DNA of 64,000 nucleotides from Erpobdella octoculata. Taxonomy: Eukaryota; Annelida; Clitellata; Hirudinida; Erpobdellidae. A program made the position numbers and the translations under genes. The stretch lies in assembly GCA_963978895.1 (NCBI GenBank), contig OZ022247.1, forward strand, positions 12,147,472 to 12,211,471. The letters are read 5' to 3'. Below the pieces are notes generated by a model. The model made no database searches, was not told the DNA's origin, and saw only the letters and a program-made list of their open reading frames with translations. Shown here one piece after another: positions 22,950 to 33,213 of the stretch. How positions within the stretch are numbered: position 1 is the stretch's first letter; each line of letters begins with the position of its first letter.

Positions 22950-23500
22950 CTAAATCCATTTTATTGTAAATTTTCAATTAAGAGTTGAAATTAAAAGTAC
23001 GCTGATAAACATTGTATTTATGTTTTCGTAAAATTATAAGCTGAGAAGCACATTTCATTGAATCAATAATATAAGCAAATATTAATTAAATTTATGTTTT
23101 GACTGACGTCAACCTTTAAGAAAAAAACTACAAAAACAATATCTAATTTACGTTTGACTATTTTGAACATAAAATGTTTATGTAGAATATTAAAATCTAA
23201 GAATGTATGTGTGTATGTATGTATGTATGTATGTATGTATGTATGTATGTGTTATGTATATACATATGTTAGCAGTGTTTCATCCAGACCCCTCGATTTT
23301 GGAAAAGGATTTGATATGTAGGAAGGTGATAGATACCGATATTGCCGATATTTGTATTCAGGTGTTCACCTTTTCAGTGGATGTCTAGTTATACAAGAAA
23401 TGGGTCTAATATATTATTTTTTTGTCAATTTAAAAAAAATAACATATTAAAAAGCTTTATTTTACTCTCACCCAGTCATTGTAGACAACTTGAAGAGTAA
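22950..23500. other. unassigned sequence with a (TATG)n microsatellite
   Basis: (TATG)n at 23202-23250; no gene recognised. Confidence 0.5.
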
Positions 23501-24040
23501 GTTAACGCTACTCAAAAACTGTACCTACGTGTAGTATATAGTATTTTCTCGAAAAATTAAGATTAAGTGTTTTACCAATTTTTTATATTTTGGTTTCCAC
23601 GTCCTCAAATGTGGGATGGCAAAAAGGAATATTTGCTTAAAAACTCTAAAAACTAAAAATGTGCAAATTTTGCCGTTTAGTACCAAGATTCTTTTTACAA
23701 AATACATGTTTTAATAATTTTGGAAAATTTGGTTTGGTGACCTAAAACGTAGGGTGGAAAATAGAGTTAAAAGTTTTTTTAAATAACTGCCATTCAGAAA
23801 TTGAACATACTACAGATATACAAATAAGTATTAAGACACTGCTTGGAATATAAAGTTACACATGTTCTACCATTTCTTTTCATTTTGGCTTCCGGGACTA
23901 CATATGAAGGGTGGAAAAAGATTATTTGCCTGAAAACTCAATAACTAGAAATGTTTTTCTTGAACAAATAATAAAACACGTGTTTGATCATTTTTCGAAA
24001 AATTAGTTTTTAAGTTTTGAGGTTTTCTGCTGGTTATTGT
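23500..24040 (+). repeat. Helitron-A internal tandem units, detached copy
   Basis: Diverged ~160-bp units with TTTGGTTTCCACGTCCTCAA and TGGGATGGCAAAAAGG recur as in the Helitron A bodies at 29.1-30.3 and 46.6-47.3 kb. The ends of a complete Helitron were not found here. Confidence 0.6.
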
Positions 24041-24089
24041 AAGGTTTATCGACAGTTGACAGTTAATCGACTTTAGTTGGAAAGTCGAC

Positions 24090-24430
24090 TAACCTGCGAA
24101 GGAGTCGATTATCCTGCGAAGGAGTCGATTATCCTGCAAAGGAGTCGATTATCCTGCAAAGGAGTCGATTATCCTGCGAAGGAAACGATTATCCTGCGAA
24201 GGAGTCGATTATACTGCGAAGGAGTCGATTATCCTGCGAAGGAGTCGATTATCCTGCGAAGGAGTCGATTATCCTGCGAAGGAGTCGATTATCCTGCGAA
24301 GGAGTCGATTATCCTGCGGAGTCAATTATCCTGCGAAGGAGTCGATTATCCTGCGAAGGAGTCGATTATCCTGCAAAGGAGTCGATTATCCTGCGAAGGA
24401 GTCGATTATCCTGCGAAGGAGTCGATTATT
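24090..24430 (+). repeat. 20-bp minisatellite, left part
   Basis: About 17 units of GGAGTCGATTATCCTGCGAA with few substitutions (CAAA for CGAA, AAACGATT once). The long open frame across it is an artefact of the repeat. The array resumes at 24690-24750 after the SINE. Confidence 0.9.
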
Positions 24431-24689
24431 TGTGGGACGTGTTGGTCTAGTGGTATAGATACCGGCTTTGAGAGTCGTAGGACCCGGGTTCGATTCCCGG
24501 TTCAGGCACGTAATTTCCTTGAGCAGGAAACTAACTCACATGTGCTCACGCCAACTCAGCGTTATCTGGCGTTAACTTCTCATGTCTATGTAAATAGCGT
24601 GTTCTTCGAAGTTTCCGATTCCAAAGGAACCTTCGTAAGCGCCTCTGACTTATCTGGCGCTATATAAATACATTCATTTATTCATTCAT
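24431..24689 (+). mobile_element. tRNA-derived SINE inserted in the minisatellite
   Basis: Begins with a tRNA-like head: A box TTGGTCTAGTGG, anticodon-arm CCGGCTTTGAGAGTCG, B box GGGTTCGATTCCC (24486-24498). A ~150-bp unrelated body follows, then GCGCTATATAAATA and an (ATTC)n tail. The 20-bp array is intact on both sides, so the insertion came after the array formed. Target duplication is short or absent. Confidence 0.75.
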
Positions 24690-24839
24690 CCTGCGAAGGA
24701 GTCGATTATCCTGCGAAGAAGTCGATTATCCTGCGAAGGAGTCGATTAACCAGCGCACGATAATCCTTCGCAGGGTAATCGACTTTCCAATTTAAGTCGA
24801 TTAACTGTCAACTGTCGATAAAAACACAGTTCCCCTTTC

Positions 24840-25060
24840 TGCTCGTTAAGATTGGCTGGGTCCAGTTTAGCACGCCTTGTCCAGGCCTCGGCCTATGAAA
24901 TAGGCCGTTCAGGTCTGAAACTTTGTGCCTAAATAAGAAGCCAGGCCTGGATTTTTCTGCTTATAAAATGAGCTGAACTGATTCTAAAAAAAAAAAACTG
25001 TATAGGGCTCTATGGACTAGAGTACGGCACGGACCCGTCAAACCTGAAGTTGGGCCGGGC
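24840..25060. repeat. GC-rich hAT-MITE-like fragment
   Basis: GGCCT/AGGCC-rich stretch ending TAGAGTACGGCACGGACCCG (25018-25037), the terminal signature of the MITE family defined at 31560-31814, here truncated. Confidence 0.45.
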
Positions 25061-25614
25061 CAAGATTTTTTGCCAAGTGTTTAGGGGTCATCCATATATT
25101 ACGTACGCACCGAGGGGGTATGTAAGAAGTGAATGTTTTGCGTATAAGTGCGTATGGGGAAAGAGGGGGGCTTGAAGAAATGCGTATGTACGCGAAAATG
25201 GTAAATATTATTTTTTCTAATATTAAGTATTGTTGTTTTAACTCAGCGTGCTGGTGTTGCCTCCTTTCGCCGACCGAACGACACTTCATAGACTGAAGTG
25301 TACTTTTACTTTTACTTTCGTTACTTTTCTGGCATACTTCTTTACTTTGTAACGAGTTACTTTCAGGGACGTCATTTTAGCAAAACATTAGGGAGGACAA
25401 GATGTTTTAGGGGTCCACTCAGGGGCGTAGCTAGCGTTTTCTGCGCCCAGGGACAAAACACAAAATCTGCGCTCCCTGCATAACATTTTCTGTTTTTTGC
25501 TCCAAAAAAGCCTGATGACTGGGGGGGGCGATAGTTGTGGCCACTTTTCAATTTTTTTTCGAAAACCTCAATTTATTTTTTCTCCCAAAAATTTTTATTA
25601 CGAAAATAACTTGA

Positions 25615-26215
25615 TTACCAGCCACCGACGCATATTAGAAAAAATGTCGATAACATTTCTGAAGTCAACTCGCTGAACCTCTTCTGTAGAATAACCAATA
25701 CGAGCAAATAGCTCAAACTTTCATTGCCACAGCGACTTCGGATATAATTTTTAACTCTTTTCATGCAACTAAACGTTTGTTCGTTTTCTACCGAAATGAC
25801 TGGCAAAGTCAAAACAAGATCTGCAAGGCGAATCATATTGCAAAATGCATTTTGCATTTTTGCTAAGTTAAAACGCAAATCTTCCAAATAAAGAAAAAAG
25901 ATTTTGCATTGAAGAAACGTACGATTTTGCAGTGCCAGCTTCAACAACAACCACGCGATAGGGTCGATATCCAAAGTTGGATAAAGCTTTGCAAGTGTGC
26001 TTATTCGGTCTGCCGAGAAAAAATCGTCAGATTGCGAATTGAAGGAATTCAGGCATGCAAGAAGATCACTGTTTTGTGTAAATCAGGCGTTCAACTTAGA
26101 CAAAATACGATCGATGCATGCATACAAAATCTGTGGCTTTTCTCGTTCCACTTTGAACTGTTCATAACCTTTTTAACACCTCTACATCTCGATGTGGACG
26201 ATCTAGCTTCCTAGC
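25615..26215 (-). pseudogene. hAT transposase C-terminal relic
   Basis: Minus-strand frame: EREKPQILYACIDRILSKL, a TGA stop, LLACLNSFNSQSDDFFSADR, LYPTLDIDPIAWLLLKLAL, then RLADLVLTLPVISVENEQTF and CMKRVKNYIRSRCGNESL. The last part is the hAT dimerisation domain (LTLPV....E..FS.....K..LRS). A stop and lost N-terminal catalytic region make it non-functional. Confidence 0.8.
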
Positions 26216-26539
26216 TTCTTTAGCATCTCTTCTCTTTTTTTTTTTTTACGGACACCCTACTCGACCAGGCTATGATTAACGCTAACCTTCCTTATAACCG
26301 GGACGGAATTTTTCTACATACGGCCGCATCCTTAAATTACAAAAGCTTCTGCTTTTCTCTTCTCAAATCTCACTAAAAACACCCAAAAAAAAAATAACAT
26401 CCAACAGGGACCCTTATATAACAAGCATTGGCTTACATAAAAGTCAGGGAGCCCCGTCCTCCTTAAATGATGTTCCTGAGTTTTGAAGATAACGGTTTGA
26501 AAGATGTCCATATATTTACCATGGGCCTACGTAAAAGTC

Positions 26540-27140
26540 AGAGAGGGCTACTTAACTGTCAAGGAGGAGATAGTAAAAGTCAGGGAAAGGCCAGTAAAAA
26601 GTCAGGGAAAGGCCAGTTGAAAGTCAAGAGGAACCCTCTTAAGTTCGGGGGCCTAATAAAGAGCGGGAGTTTCAATAAAGTGTGGTGGCTCACGCGAAAA
26701 CGGGGATGAGAGCCACTTAAGTGCGGGGGACCACTCAAATGCGGGAAACCCACTTAAGTGCGGTGAACCACACAAGAGCGTGAAGCCCACTTAAGTGCGG
26801 GGAACCCACTTAAGTGTGGGGGGCCATTTTATTGCCGGGAAACCCACTGGAAAATCCGGAAAAAGCCACTTAAAGGTCAAGAGGAGCCCACTTAAAGGTC
26901 AAGAGGAGCCCACTTAAAGGTCAAGAGGAACCCACTTAAAGGTCAAGAGGAGCCCACTTAAAGGTCAAGATGAGCCCACTTAAAGGTCAAGAGGAGCCCA
27001 CTTAAAGGTCAAGAGGAGCCCACTTAAAGGTCAAGAGGAGCCCACTTAAAGGTCAAGAGAAGCCCACTTAAGTGCCGGGGAGCCACTTAAGTGCCGGGGC
27101 CCACTTAAGATGGGGACCCACTTAAGTGCCGGGGGCTCAT
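26540..27140 (+). repeat. 22-bp minisatellite (CCCACTTAAAGGTCAAGAGGAG)
   Basis: A regular core at about 26870-27065 has nine near-identical 22-bp units of CCCACTTAAAGG plus TCAAGAGGAG. On both sides are diverged versions (CCACTTAAGTGCGGGG; GGCCAGTAAAAAGTCAGGG). It lies inside the hAT element. Confidence 0.9.
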
Positions 27141-27189
27141 TTTTTATACCTTGTCCCCGGGCGCCAGATACCTTTGCTACGCCACTGCG

Positions 27190-27420
27190 TGTAGAGCTCT
27201 ACTTTGAACCGTGCATACATAGTAGAGTACTGCACGGATCAATTTTTTAGGTCTCGGCCCGGCCCGTCGACAACTTGGCCCAGCCCGTTTCAAAAACCAA
27301 AATTCCTGGCCCGGCACGGCCCGTCTAATATGGGCCCGACTTGTTTTTACAGGCCTAGAAGTTCTATATACTTGATGTTTTATTATAATTGTAAACCTAA
27401 AGAGTGGATAAAGTGAGAAA
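27190..27420 (-). repeat. Helitron-A 3' fragment carrying the hAT MITE
   Basis: Inverted, diverged copy of 30500-30715: TAGAGTACTGCACGG at 27222-27236, the GGCCCGGCCCG block and CTATATACTTGATG. The Helitron end itself is missing. Confidence 0.65.
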
Positions 27421-27447
27421 TGAAAAAAGTTAATTTTTATTTCCAAA

Positions 27448-27965
27448 CTAGCGGGGTTACCCGGCGTTGCCCGGGGTTTTTAGAGGTTTTTCTAATGTTT
27501 GTCTCTCTCGCTCCCGTTTCCTTCTCCACTTTCCCGTTTTCGTCGCGTTCCCGGTCGCTTTTCCGCTCTCGGTCGTTTTCCAGCTCCCGATCGCTTTCCC
27601 GCTCAGAAGTTTTGTTATCGATTTTCTCTCTTACTCGCGTTTCCTTCCAAGCTTGCTCTCCCGATTCCAGTCGCTTTCCGCGTTCCCGGTCGCTTTCCGC
27701 GTTCCCGGTCGCTTTCCCGTTCCCGGTCGCTTTCCCGTTCCCGGTCGCTTTTCCGTTCCCGGTCGCTTTTCCGTTCCCGGTCGCTTTCCCGTTCCCGGTC
27801 GCTTTCCCGTTCCCGCTCACGCTTGCTCTCCCGTTCCCGGCCATGCTTGCTCTCCCATTCCCGGTCATGCTTGCTCTCCCATTCCCGGTCACGGTTGCTC
27901 TCCCGTTCCCGTTCCCGTTCACGCTCGTTTTCTCTTTTCCATTCTTTCATAACTTCTGAACATAA
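27448..27965 (-). mobile_element. Helitron, family B, minus orientation
   Basis: 3' end on the minus strand: hairpin CCCGG GCAACG CCGGG then CCCCGCTAG at 27451-27448 with T beyond. The interior is almost entirely GCGGGAACGGGAAAGCGAC-type minisatellite (about 27500-27930). Long frames on both strands through it are Arg/Ser- or Phe/Pro-type repeat translations, not genes. Confidence 0.7.
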
Positions 27966-27974
27966 AACATAAAA

Positions 27975-28290
27975 TAGATTTGCTAAGACTATATATATAT
28001 ATGAATGTTTGTGGGTTAGTTTGTCTATTATAGAAACGGGAAAGCGACCCGGAACGGACAGCGAGCGGGAACGGAAAAGCAAGCGTGAACGGGAAAACGA
28101 CCGGGAACGGGAAAACGACCGGGAGCGGGAAAGCGACCGGCAGCGGTAAAGCGACCGGCAGCGGGAAAACGACCGAAAACGGGAAAGCGAACAGGAGTGG
28201 GAAAGCAGGTGGGAAAGGAAACGGGAGAAAAAGAGACAAACATTAGAAAAACCTCTAAAAAACCCGGGCAACGCCGGGTATCTCCGCTAG
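27975..28290 (+). mobile_element. Helitron, family B, plus orientation
   Basis: Ends in the hairpin ACCCGG GCAACG CCGGGT, then ATCTCCGCTAG (28287-28290) before T. Interior minisatellite GGGAAAGCGACCGG. It is arranged head to head with the copy at 27448, making a ~840-bp imperfect inverted pair. Confidence 0.7.
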
Positions 28291-28382
28291 TACATACATA
28301 AACATACACACACAGACACACATACATGCACATACACATACATACATACACACATACATACGCACATACATATATATATATA

Positions 28383-28614
28383 TAGTTCCCGCTCGCTCAC
28401 CCGCTCCGCTCCGCTCATTTTGTGACGGATTTAAAAAAAAATTTCTCTATATTTGATTCCCCTTGACTCTCAAGGTTGTGTAAAAATTTCATTACGATCG
28501 GATGAATGGTGTAGCAATGCATGAATACAATACCTATATACATACATACATACATACATACATACATACATACATACATACATACATACAAACATTCATT
28601 TTTATATATATAGA
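28383..28614 (-). mobile_element. Helitron, family B, 5' part, minus orientation
   Basis: Starts TCTATATATATAAAAATGAA (minus strand from 28614), followed by a (TATG)n tract, GCATTGCTACACCATTCATC and CACAACCTTGAGAGTC. It stops in the GAGCGGAGCGG region before any hairpin, so the 3' end is missing. Confidence 0.65.
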
Positions 28615-28769
28615 TACTGCAAAGGAAGTTTTTGATAATTAAATTCTTAAATAAGAATTCTATTTTTATATAACTCTAAAACTCTAAAACATTACAGAAT
28701 TTTTAAATTTTTTGCCAAAAACTGGCTCTTTATAATTAAAATTGTCTGAAAATGTTTACAGTTTTAAAA

Positions 28770-30745
28770 TCTATATATATATAAAAGAACATGTCCTGAC
28801 TGACTGACTGACTGACTGACTGACTCACTGACTCACTGACTCACTGACTGATAATCAACGCCGAGTTAAGCGCCTCGTCCTAGGAACGTGCAATTTGGAA
28901 CTTATATTACTTTTATAGCGTAAGCACCCACAAAGAAAGGATTTTTGAACATTTTGCTCCTGAGAGGATGAAACTGGAAACTGGAAAACAAATTTTTTTC
29001 TAAAACAACGTATATCTTGAAAACCAAAAACGAAAGGCTTTTAAAATTTGATATCTAGATTTTTTCAAAATTGAAAAAAATACCTGTTTTACCATTTTTT
29101 GAAAATTTGGTTTCCAGGACCTCAAATGTGGGGTGGACAATAGGGTTATTTGTTTTTTAAAGTAACTGCTACTCAATAACTGTAAATGCTACAGATGTAA
29201 AAATTAATATTTAGTATCTACTCAAAAAATAATGATATACGTGTTTCACCATTTCTTTAAAATTTGGTTTTCAAGACTTCAAATGTGGGTGGCAAAAACT
29301 AAAAAAGTGAAGGTTTTAAAATTTAAAATTTGGAATCTCCTAAAAAAATAAAATTATACATGTGTAACTGTATTTAAATAATTATTTATTTTCTGGGCCC
29401 TCAAATATGGAATGGAAATCATCCACTAAGAAAGGATTTTTGAAAATTTTGCTCCTGAGGGGAAAAAACTGGAAAACAAACTTTTTTCTAAAACAATGTA
29501 TATCTCGAAAACCAAAAATGAGATTCTTTTCAAAAAATAAAAAGATACGTGTTTCACCATTTTTTGAAAATTCGGTTTCCCGGACCTAAAATGTGGGTTG
29601 GAAAATTGGGTTATTCGGTTTTTAAAGTAGCTTCTACTCAAAAACTGTTAATGCTACAGGAGTAAAAATTAGTATTTAGTTTCTACTCCAAAAATAATGA
29701 AATACGTGTTTTAGCATTTTTTGAAAATTTGGTTTCCAGGACTTCAAATGTGGGGTGGAAAATAGGGCTAATTGTCTTTTATAGTAACTGCTACTCAAAA
29801 ACAGTAAATACCACAGATGTAAAAATTATTATTTAGTTTCTTTTCTAAAAATAAAGATATAGGTGTTTCACCATTTTTTACAAATTTTGTTTCCCGGACC
29901 TCAAATGTGGGTTGGAAAATTGGGTTATTTGGTTTTTAAAGTAGCTGCTACTCAAAAACTGTGAATGCTACAGGAGTAAAAATTAGTATTTAGTTTATAC
30001 TTCAAAAATAATGAAATACGTGTTTTAGCATTTTTTGAAAATTTGGTTTCCAGGACTTCAAATGTGGGGTGGAAAATAGGGTTATTTGTTTTTTAAAGTA
30101 ACTGCTACTCAAAAACTGTAAATACCACAGATGTAAAAATTAGTATTTAGTTTCTATTCTAAAAATAAAGATATACGTGTTTTATCATTTTTTGAAAATT
30201 TGGTTTCCAGGACCTCAAATATGAAGTGGAAAAGGGGTTATTTGATTTTAAAATAACTGCTACTCAAAAACTGTAAATGCTACAGATGTGAAAATTAGTA
30301 TTTTGAGGTTTTTCGCCGGTTAAAAGTAGATGAGTTTAGTTTATCACCGGACGAACGGGCCAAGCCGTTGTTTTAGGGTTTTCATACGGCCCTGCCCAAA
30401 CCTTAAATCAAGATGGAACGGGCCCATATTTTTAACCAAGTATATAGACATTTGAGTGATTTTAGGGTGTTCAGACGGGCCGGGCTAAAACCTGAAATCA
30501 AGGTGGGACGGGCCGAAGTTTTTCATCAAGTATATAGAACTTCTCGGCCTGTAAAAACGGGCCGGGGCCATATTAGACGGGCTGTGCCGGGCCAGGAATT
30601 TCGGTTTTTGAAACGGGCTGGGCCAAGTTGTCGACGGGCGGAGCCGAGACCTAAAAAATTGATCTGTGCAGTGGGTACTCTACTATGTATGAACGGTTCA
30701 AATTCTCTAATTTCATGCGAGCGAAGCCGCTACGGGCACTGCTAG
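28770..30745 (+). mobile_element. Helitron, family A, complete copy A1
   Basis: Starts TCTATATATATATAAAAG after A28769, then CATGTCCTGACTGACTGACT and AATCAACGCCGAGTTAAGCG; ends GCGAGCGAAGCCGCTACGGG then CACTGCTAG (30742-30745) before T30746. The 3' hairpin is GCGAAGCCGC-like. The body is about seven tandem ~160-bp units containing TTTGGTTTCCAGGACCTCAA. A diverged hAT MITE lies just before the 3' end. No protein-coding Rep/helicase. Confidence 0.85.
29100..30300 (+). repeat. ~160-bp tandem units inside Helitron A1
   Basis: TTTGGTTTCC with GGACCTCAAATGTGGGGTGG recurs near 29108, 29268, 29574, 29730, 29889, 30046 and 30206, mostly at 155-161-bp spacing; each unit ends in ACTGCTACTCAAAAACTG and a TACAGATGTAAAAATTAGTA stretch. 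Confidence 0.8.
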
Positions 30746-30746
30746 T

Positions 30747-31868
30747 ATATATATATATATATATATAGGAACATGTCCTGACTGACTGTCTGACTGACTG
30801 ACTGACTGACTGTTAATCAACGCCGAGCTCAAACGCCTCATCGTAGAAACTTGAAATTTGGAACTTTTATTACTTTTATAGCACAAGCACCCACTAAAAA
30901 AGGATTTGTAAAAATTTTGCTTCTAAGAGGATGAAACTGGAAAACAAACTTTTTTCTAAAGCAATGCATATCTCAAAAACCTAAATGAAAGGATTTTAAA
31001 ATTTGTTATATAGATTCTTTTTAAAAAATGAGAATATACGTGTTTTACTATTTTGTGAAAATTTTGTTTCCAGGATCTCAAATGTGGGGTGGAAAATAGG
31101 GTTATTTATTTTTTAAAGTAACAGTTACTCAAAAACTGTAAATGCTACAGATGTAAAATTAGCATTCAATATCTACTTAAAAAAAATAATGACATACATG
31201 TTACACCATTTTTTGAAAATTTGGTTTCCAAGACCTCAAAGGTGGGGTAAAAATAAGAATTTGATTAAAAACTCCAAAAACTAAAATTGTTAAAGTTTTG
31301 CACTTTAGTACCGAGATTATTTTTACCAAATAACAAATTGTTTGTTTTATTAATTTTTAAAAGTTTGGTTTCTAGAACTTCAAATGTGGAGGGGAAATAG
31401 GGTTAATTTTTTGTAAAACAACTGCGACTCTAAAACTAAAAATACTAAAGATATACAAATTATTAACTAGATACTATTTAGAAAATAAAGTTACAAATGT
31501 TTTACCAATTTTTTTTAAGCCGGACCGGGTCTAAAAAATCCGTGTAGGGCACTGTGGAGTAGAGTGCTGCACGGACCGGGCCAGGTCGTGATTTTAGGTT
31601 TTTCAGACCGGATGGGACAAACCTGAAAACAAGGTGGGACGGGCCGATATTTTTCGCCAAGTATATAGAAATTTTAGGCCTGTAAAAACGGGCCAGGCCC
31701 TAATTAGACTGGCCGTTCCGGGCCTGAAATTTTGGCTTAAAAAGCGGGCCGGACCAAGTTGTCGACGGACCGGACCGAGTCGGGCCGTAAAATATCGCCC
31801 CGTGCAGTACGCTACTGTGGATGCGTATTCTCCTTTTCAAGCGAGCGAAGCAGCGACGGGAATGCTAG
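30747..31868 (+). mobile_element. Helitron, family A, copy A2, abutting A1
   Basis: Joins A1 through a (TA)n tract, keeps GGAACATGTCCTGACTGACT and ends AGCGACGGGAATGCTAG (31865-31868) before T. Its own TC start is not visible. The body has ~160-bp units and a well-preserved hAT MITE. Confidence 0.75.
31560..31814 (+). mobile_element. hAT MITE nested in Helitron A2
   Basis: 255 bp; TIRs TAGAGTGCTGCACGG and (inverted) TAGCGTACTGCACGG; flanks CTGTGGAG (31552-31559) and CTGTGGAT (31815-31822), a 7/8 match to an 8-bp hAT duplication. The interior is made of CGGGCC/GGCCCG clusters. Related copies occur in A1, at 27.2, 44.7 and 46.4 kb. Confidence 0.75.
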
Positions 31869-31869
31869 T

Positions 31870-32395
31870 CTAAGCATAAAATAACTAACAACTGGTATTT
31901 AGGGAAATTTGAAATTTTTGGGAGAGAATTTAAAACTTTTAGAGAAATTACTCTCCCACTAGCGTTTGGATAACGCACTAACAAGAGCGTCTGAATAAAA
32001 TACTGTATGTAGGAAAGAGTTGCCCCGAATTGAAAGTTATCTGAACCCTGTAACACACATAAGCGGTGATATAACCGTACCTAACTCTGACGTTAATGCC
32101 GCAAAAAATTCTTAAATATTAAAAATGTCTCAATTGTCCACTTCCCAACATATTGGAAAAATTTGGATAATTTGCTATTTCTAGTAGTATTGGAAAAAAT
32201 TAGAAATACACATGTTGGGTCCAAATGGACCCAGGCCGGACTCCTGTACCTTTTGAAGCTATTCATGTGTTCAAAACATACCTAGCAAGGCTAGAAAATA
32301 TGGAATAAAAAATTTCTGAGCTTGTAATTGTAGTAAGTCATTTCTTCTCAAGGGTGAAATATTGATGATCGACAATCAGGCGCTGCACAGAATAC
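31870..32395. other. unassigned; short palindrome
   Basis: TGGGTCCAAATGGACCCA at 32217-32234 is an 18-bp inverted repeat close to the piggyBac relic; a related AGGTCCAGTGGATCC occurs at 32933. Otherwise nothing recognised. Confidence 0.4.
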
Positions 32396-32399
32396 CAAC

Positions 32400-32820
32400 A
32401 AAGTAATGAATTTAGTAAAAAAAAATACTTATCGGCCATGTCAGATTTTGGGTCAAAAACGTAACTTCCACTTCTGTAGAACTTGCCGTTGATTTACTCA
32501 CGGTCAGAACCACAGTTATTGGAAGTGTGAAAAAAAATTGCCGAGGTATTTCAAATGAACTGCTACCTAGTTGTCTTGTCGTCTGAAAAATTAGTATTCC
32601 AGCAACTGACACTGACCCAAAAAAGGACAAGCGGTAATACTTCTATCCAGTATGCAGCACGACTCTACTGTCAATGAAAATAACAACAAGAAGCCTGAGA
32701 TGATGTTGTATTCCAAATTCACTACCACTAAATCTGGTGTCGATGACTTGTACCACCTCGTTGGTCAATACACTTGCAAACGCAAACTGTTACCTATTTC
32801 ATTTTCAATTTTTTGATATT
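32400..32820 (+). pseudogene. piggyBac-like transposase relic
   Basis: Frames read TVTTNCRGISNELLPSCLV and, near 32688-32790, KKPEMMLYSKFTTTKSGVDD then LYHLVGQYTCKRKL. This matches piggyBac transposases (KP.....YN.TKGGVD..D.....Y...R.T.RW), including the third catalytic-region Asp context GVD. Several stops; N-terminal part missing. Confidence 0.65.
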
Positions 32821-33047
32821 TCTTTTTCAATCGCCAGACATTTCATTTTAAAATGTTTTGTAATAAGTTAATTAATAGTTTTATTGTCTAAAATAACGAT
32901 TTGCTATAAAAAATTTTAATCATATAATGTTGAGGTCCAGTGGATCCCAGGTATGTAAAATCAGTTAATCATTAATAAGGTTATAAGGTTAATTGGATTA
33001 GCTGTGTTTTGATTGTGTATTGTATAAATGTGTTTGTATGTGTGACT

Positions 33048-33213
<166 letters not shown>

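Larger units (their letters stand above)
24049..24818. mobile_element. long-TIR element filled with a 20-bp minisatellite
   Basis: Left TIR (24049-24103) and right TIR (24762-24818) match over ~55 bp: TCGACAGTTGACAGTTAATC, then GACTT and TTGGAAAGTCGA, then TGCGAAGGA. TA flanks both ends (24047-24048, 24819-24820). Between them are about thirty tandem units of GGAGTCGATTATCCTGCGAA, which itself resembles the inner TIR end. No transposase. The array is interrupted by a SINE at 24431-24689. Confidence 0.8.
25420..27187 (-). mobile_element. decayed hAT element with matching termini
   Basis: The left end CAGGGGCGTAGC followed by GCGCCCAGGGACAA (25420-25457) matches the inverted right end CAGTGGCGTAGC with GCGCCCGGGGACAA (27150-27187). 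A hAT transposase relic lies on the minus strand inside. The 8-bp flanks do not match, so the duplication has decayed or the ends come from two insertions. Much of the interior is a minisatellite. Confidence 0.6.

Noticed and set aside
24440..24512. Functional tRNA gene
   Set aside because: A and B boxes are present, but the acceptor arm hardly pairs, the head continues into a SINE body with a simple-sequence tail, and a related copy is at 62.7 kb.
24077..24667. 196-residue frame with repeats of EGVDYPAKESIIL
   Set aside because: It is the 20-bp minisatellite read through (60 bp = 20 codons) and continues into a SINE.
24090..24750. CRISPR array, because of regular direct repeats
   Set aside because: Units are contiguous without unique spacers and lie in a eukaryotic TIR element.
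27420..28351. Six overlapping frames resembling Arg/Ser-rich or Phe/Pro-rich proteins
   Set aside because: They follow the GCGGGA/TCCCGC minisatellite of Helitron family B in all frames, have no codon-use bias and end at the element borders.
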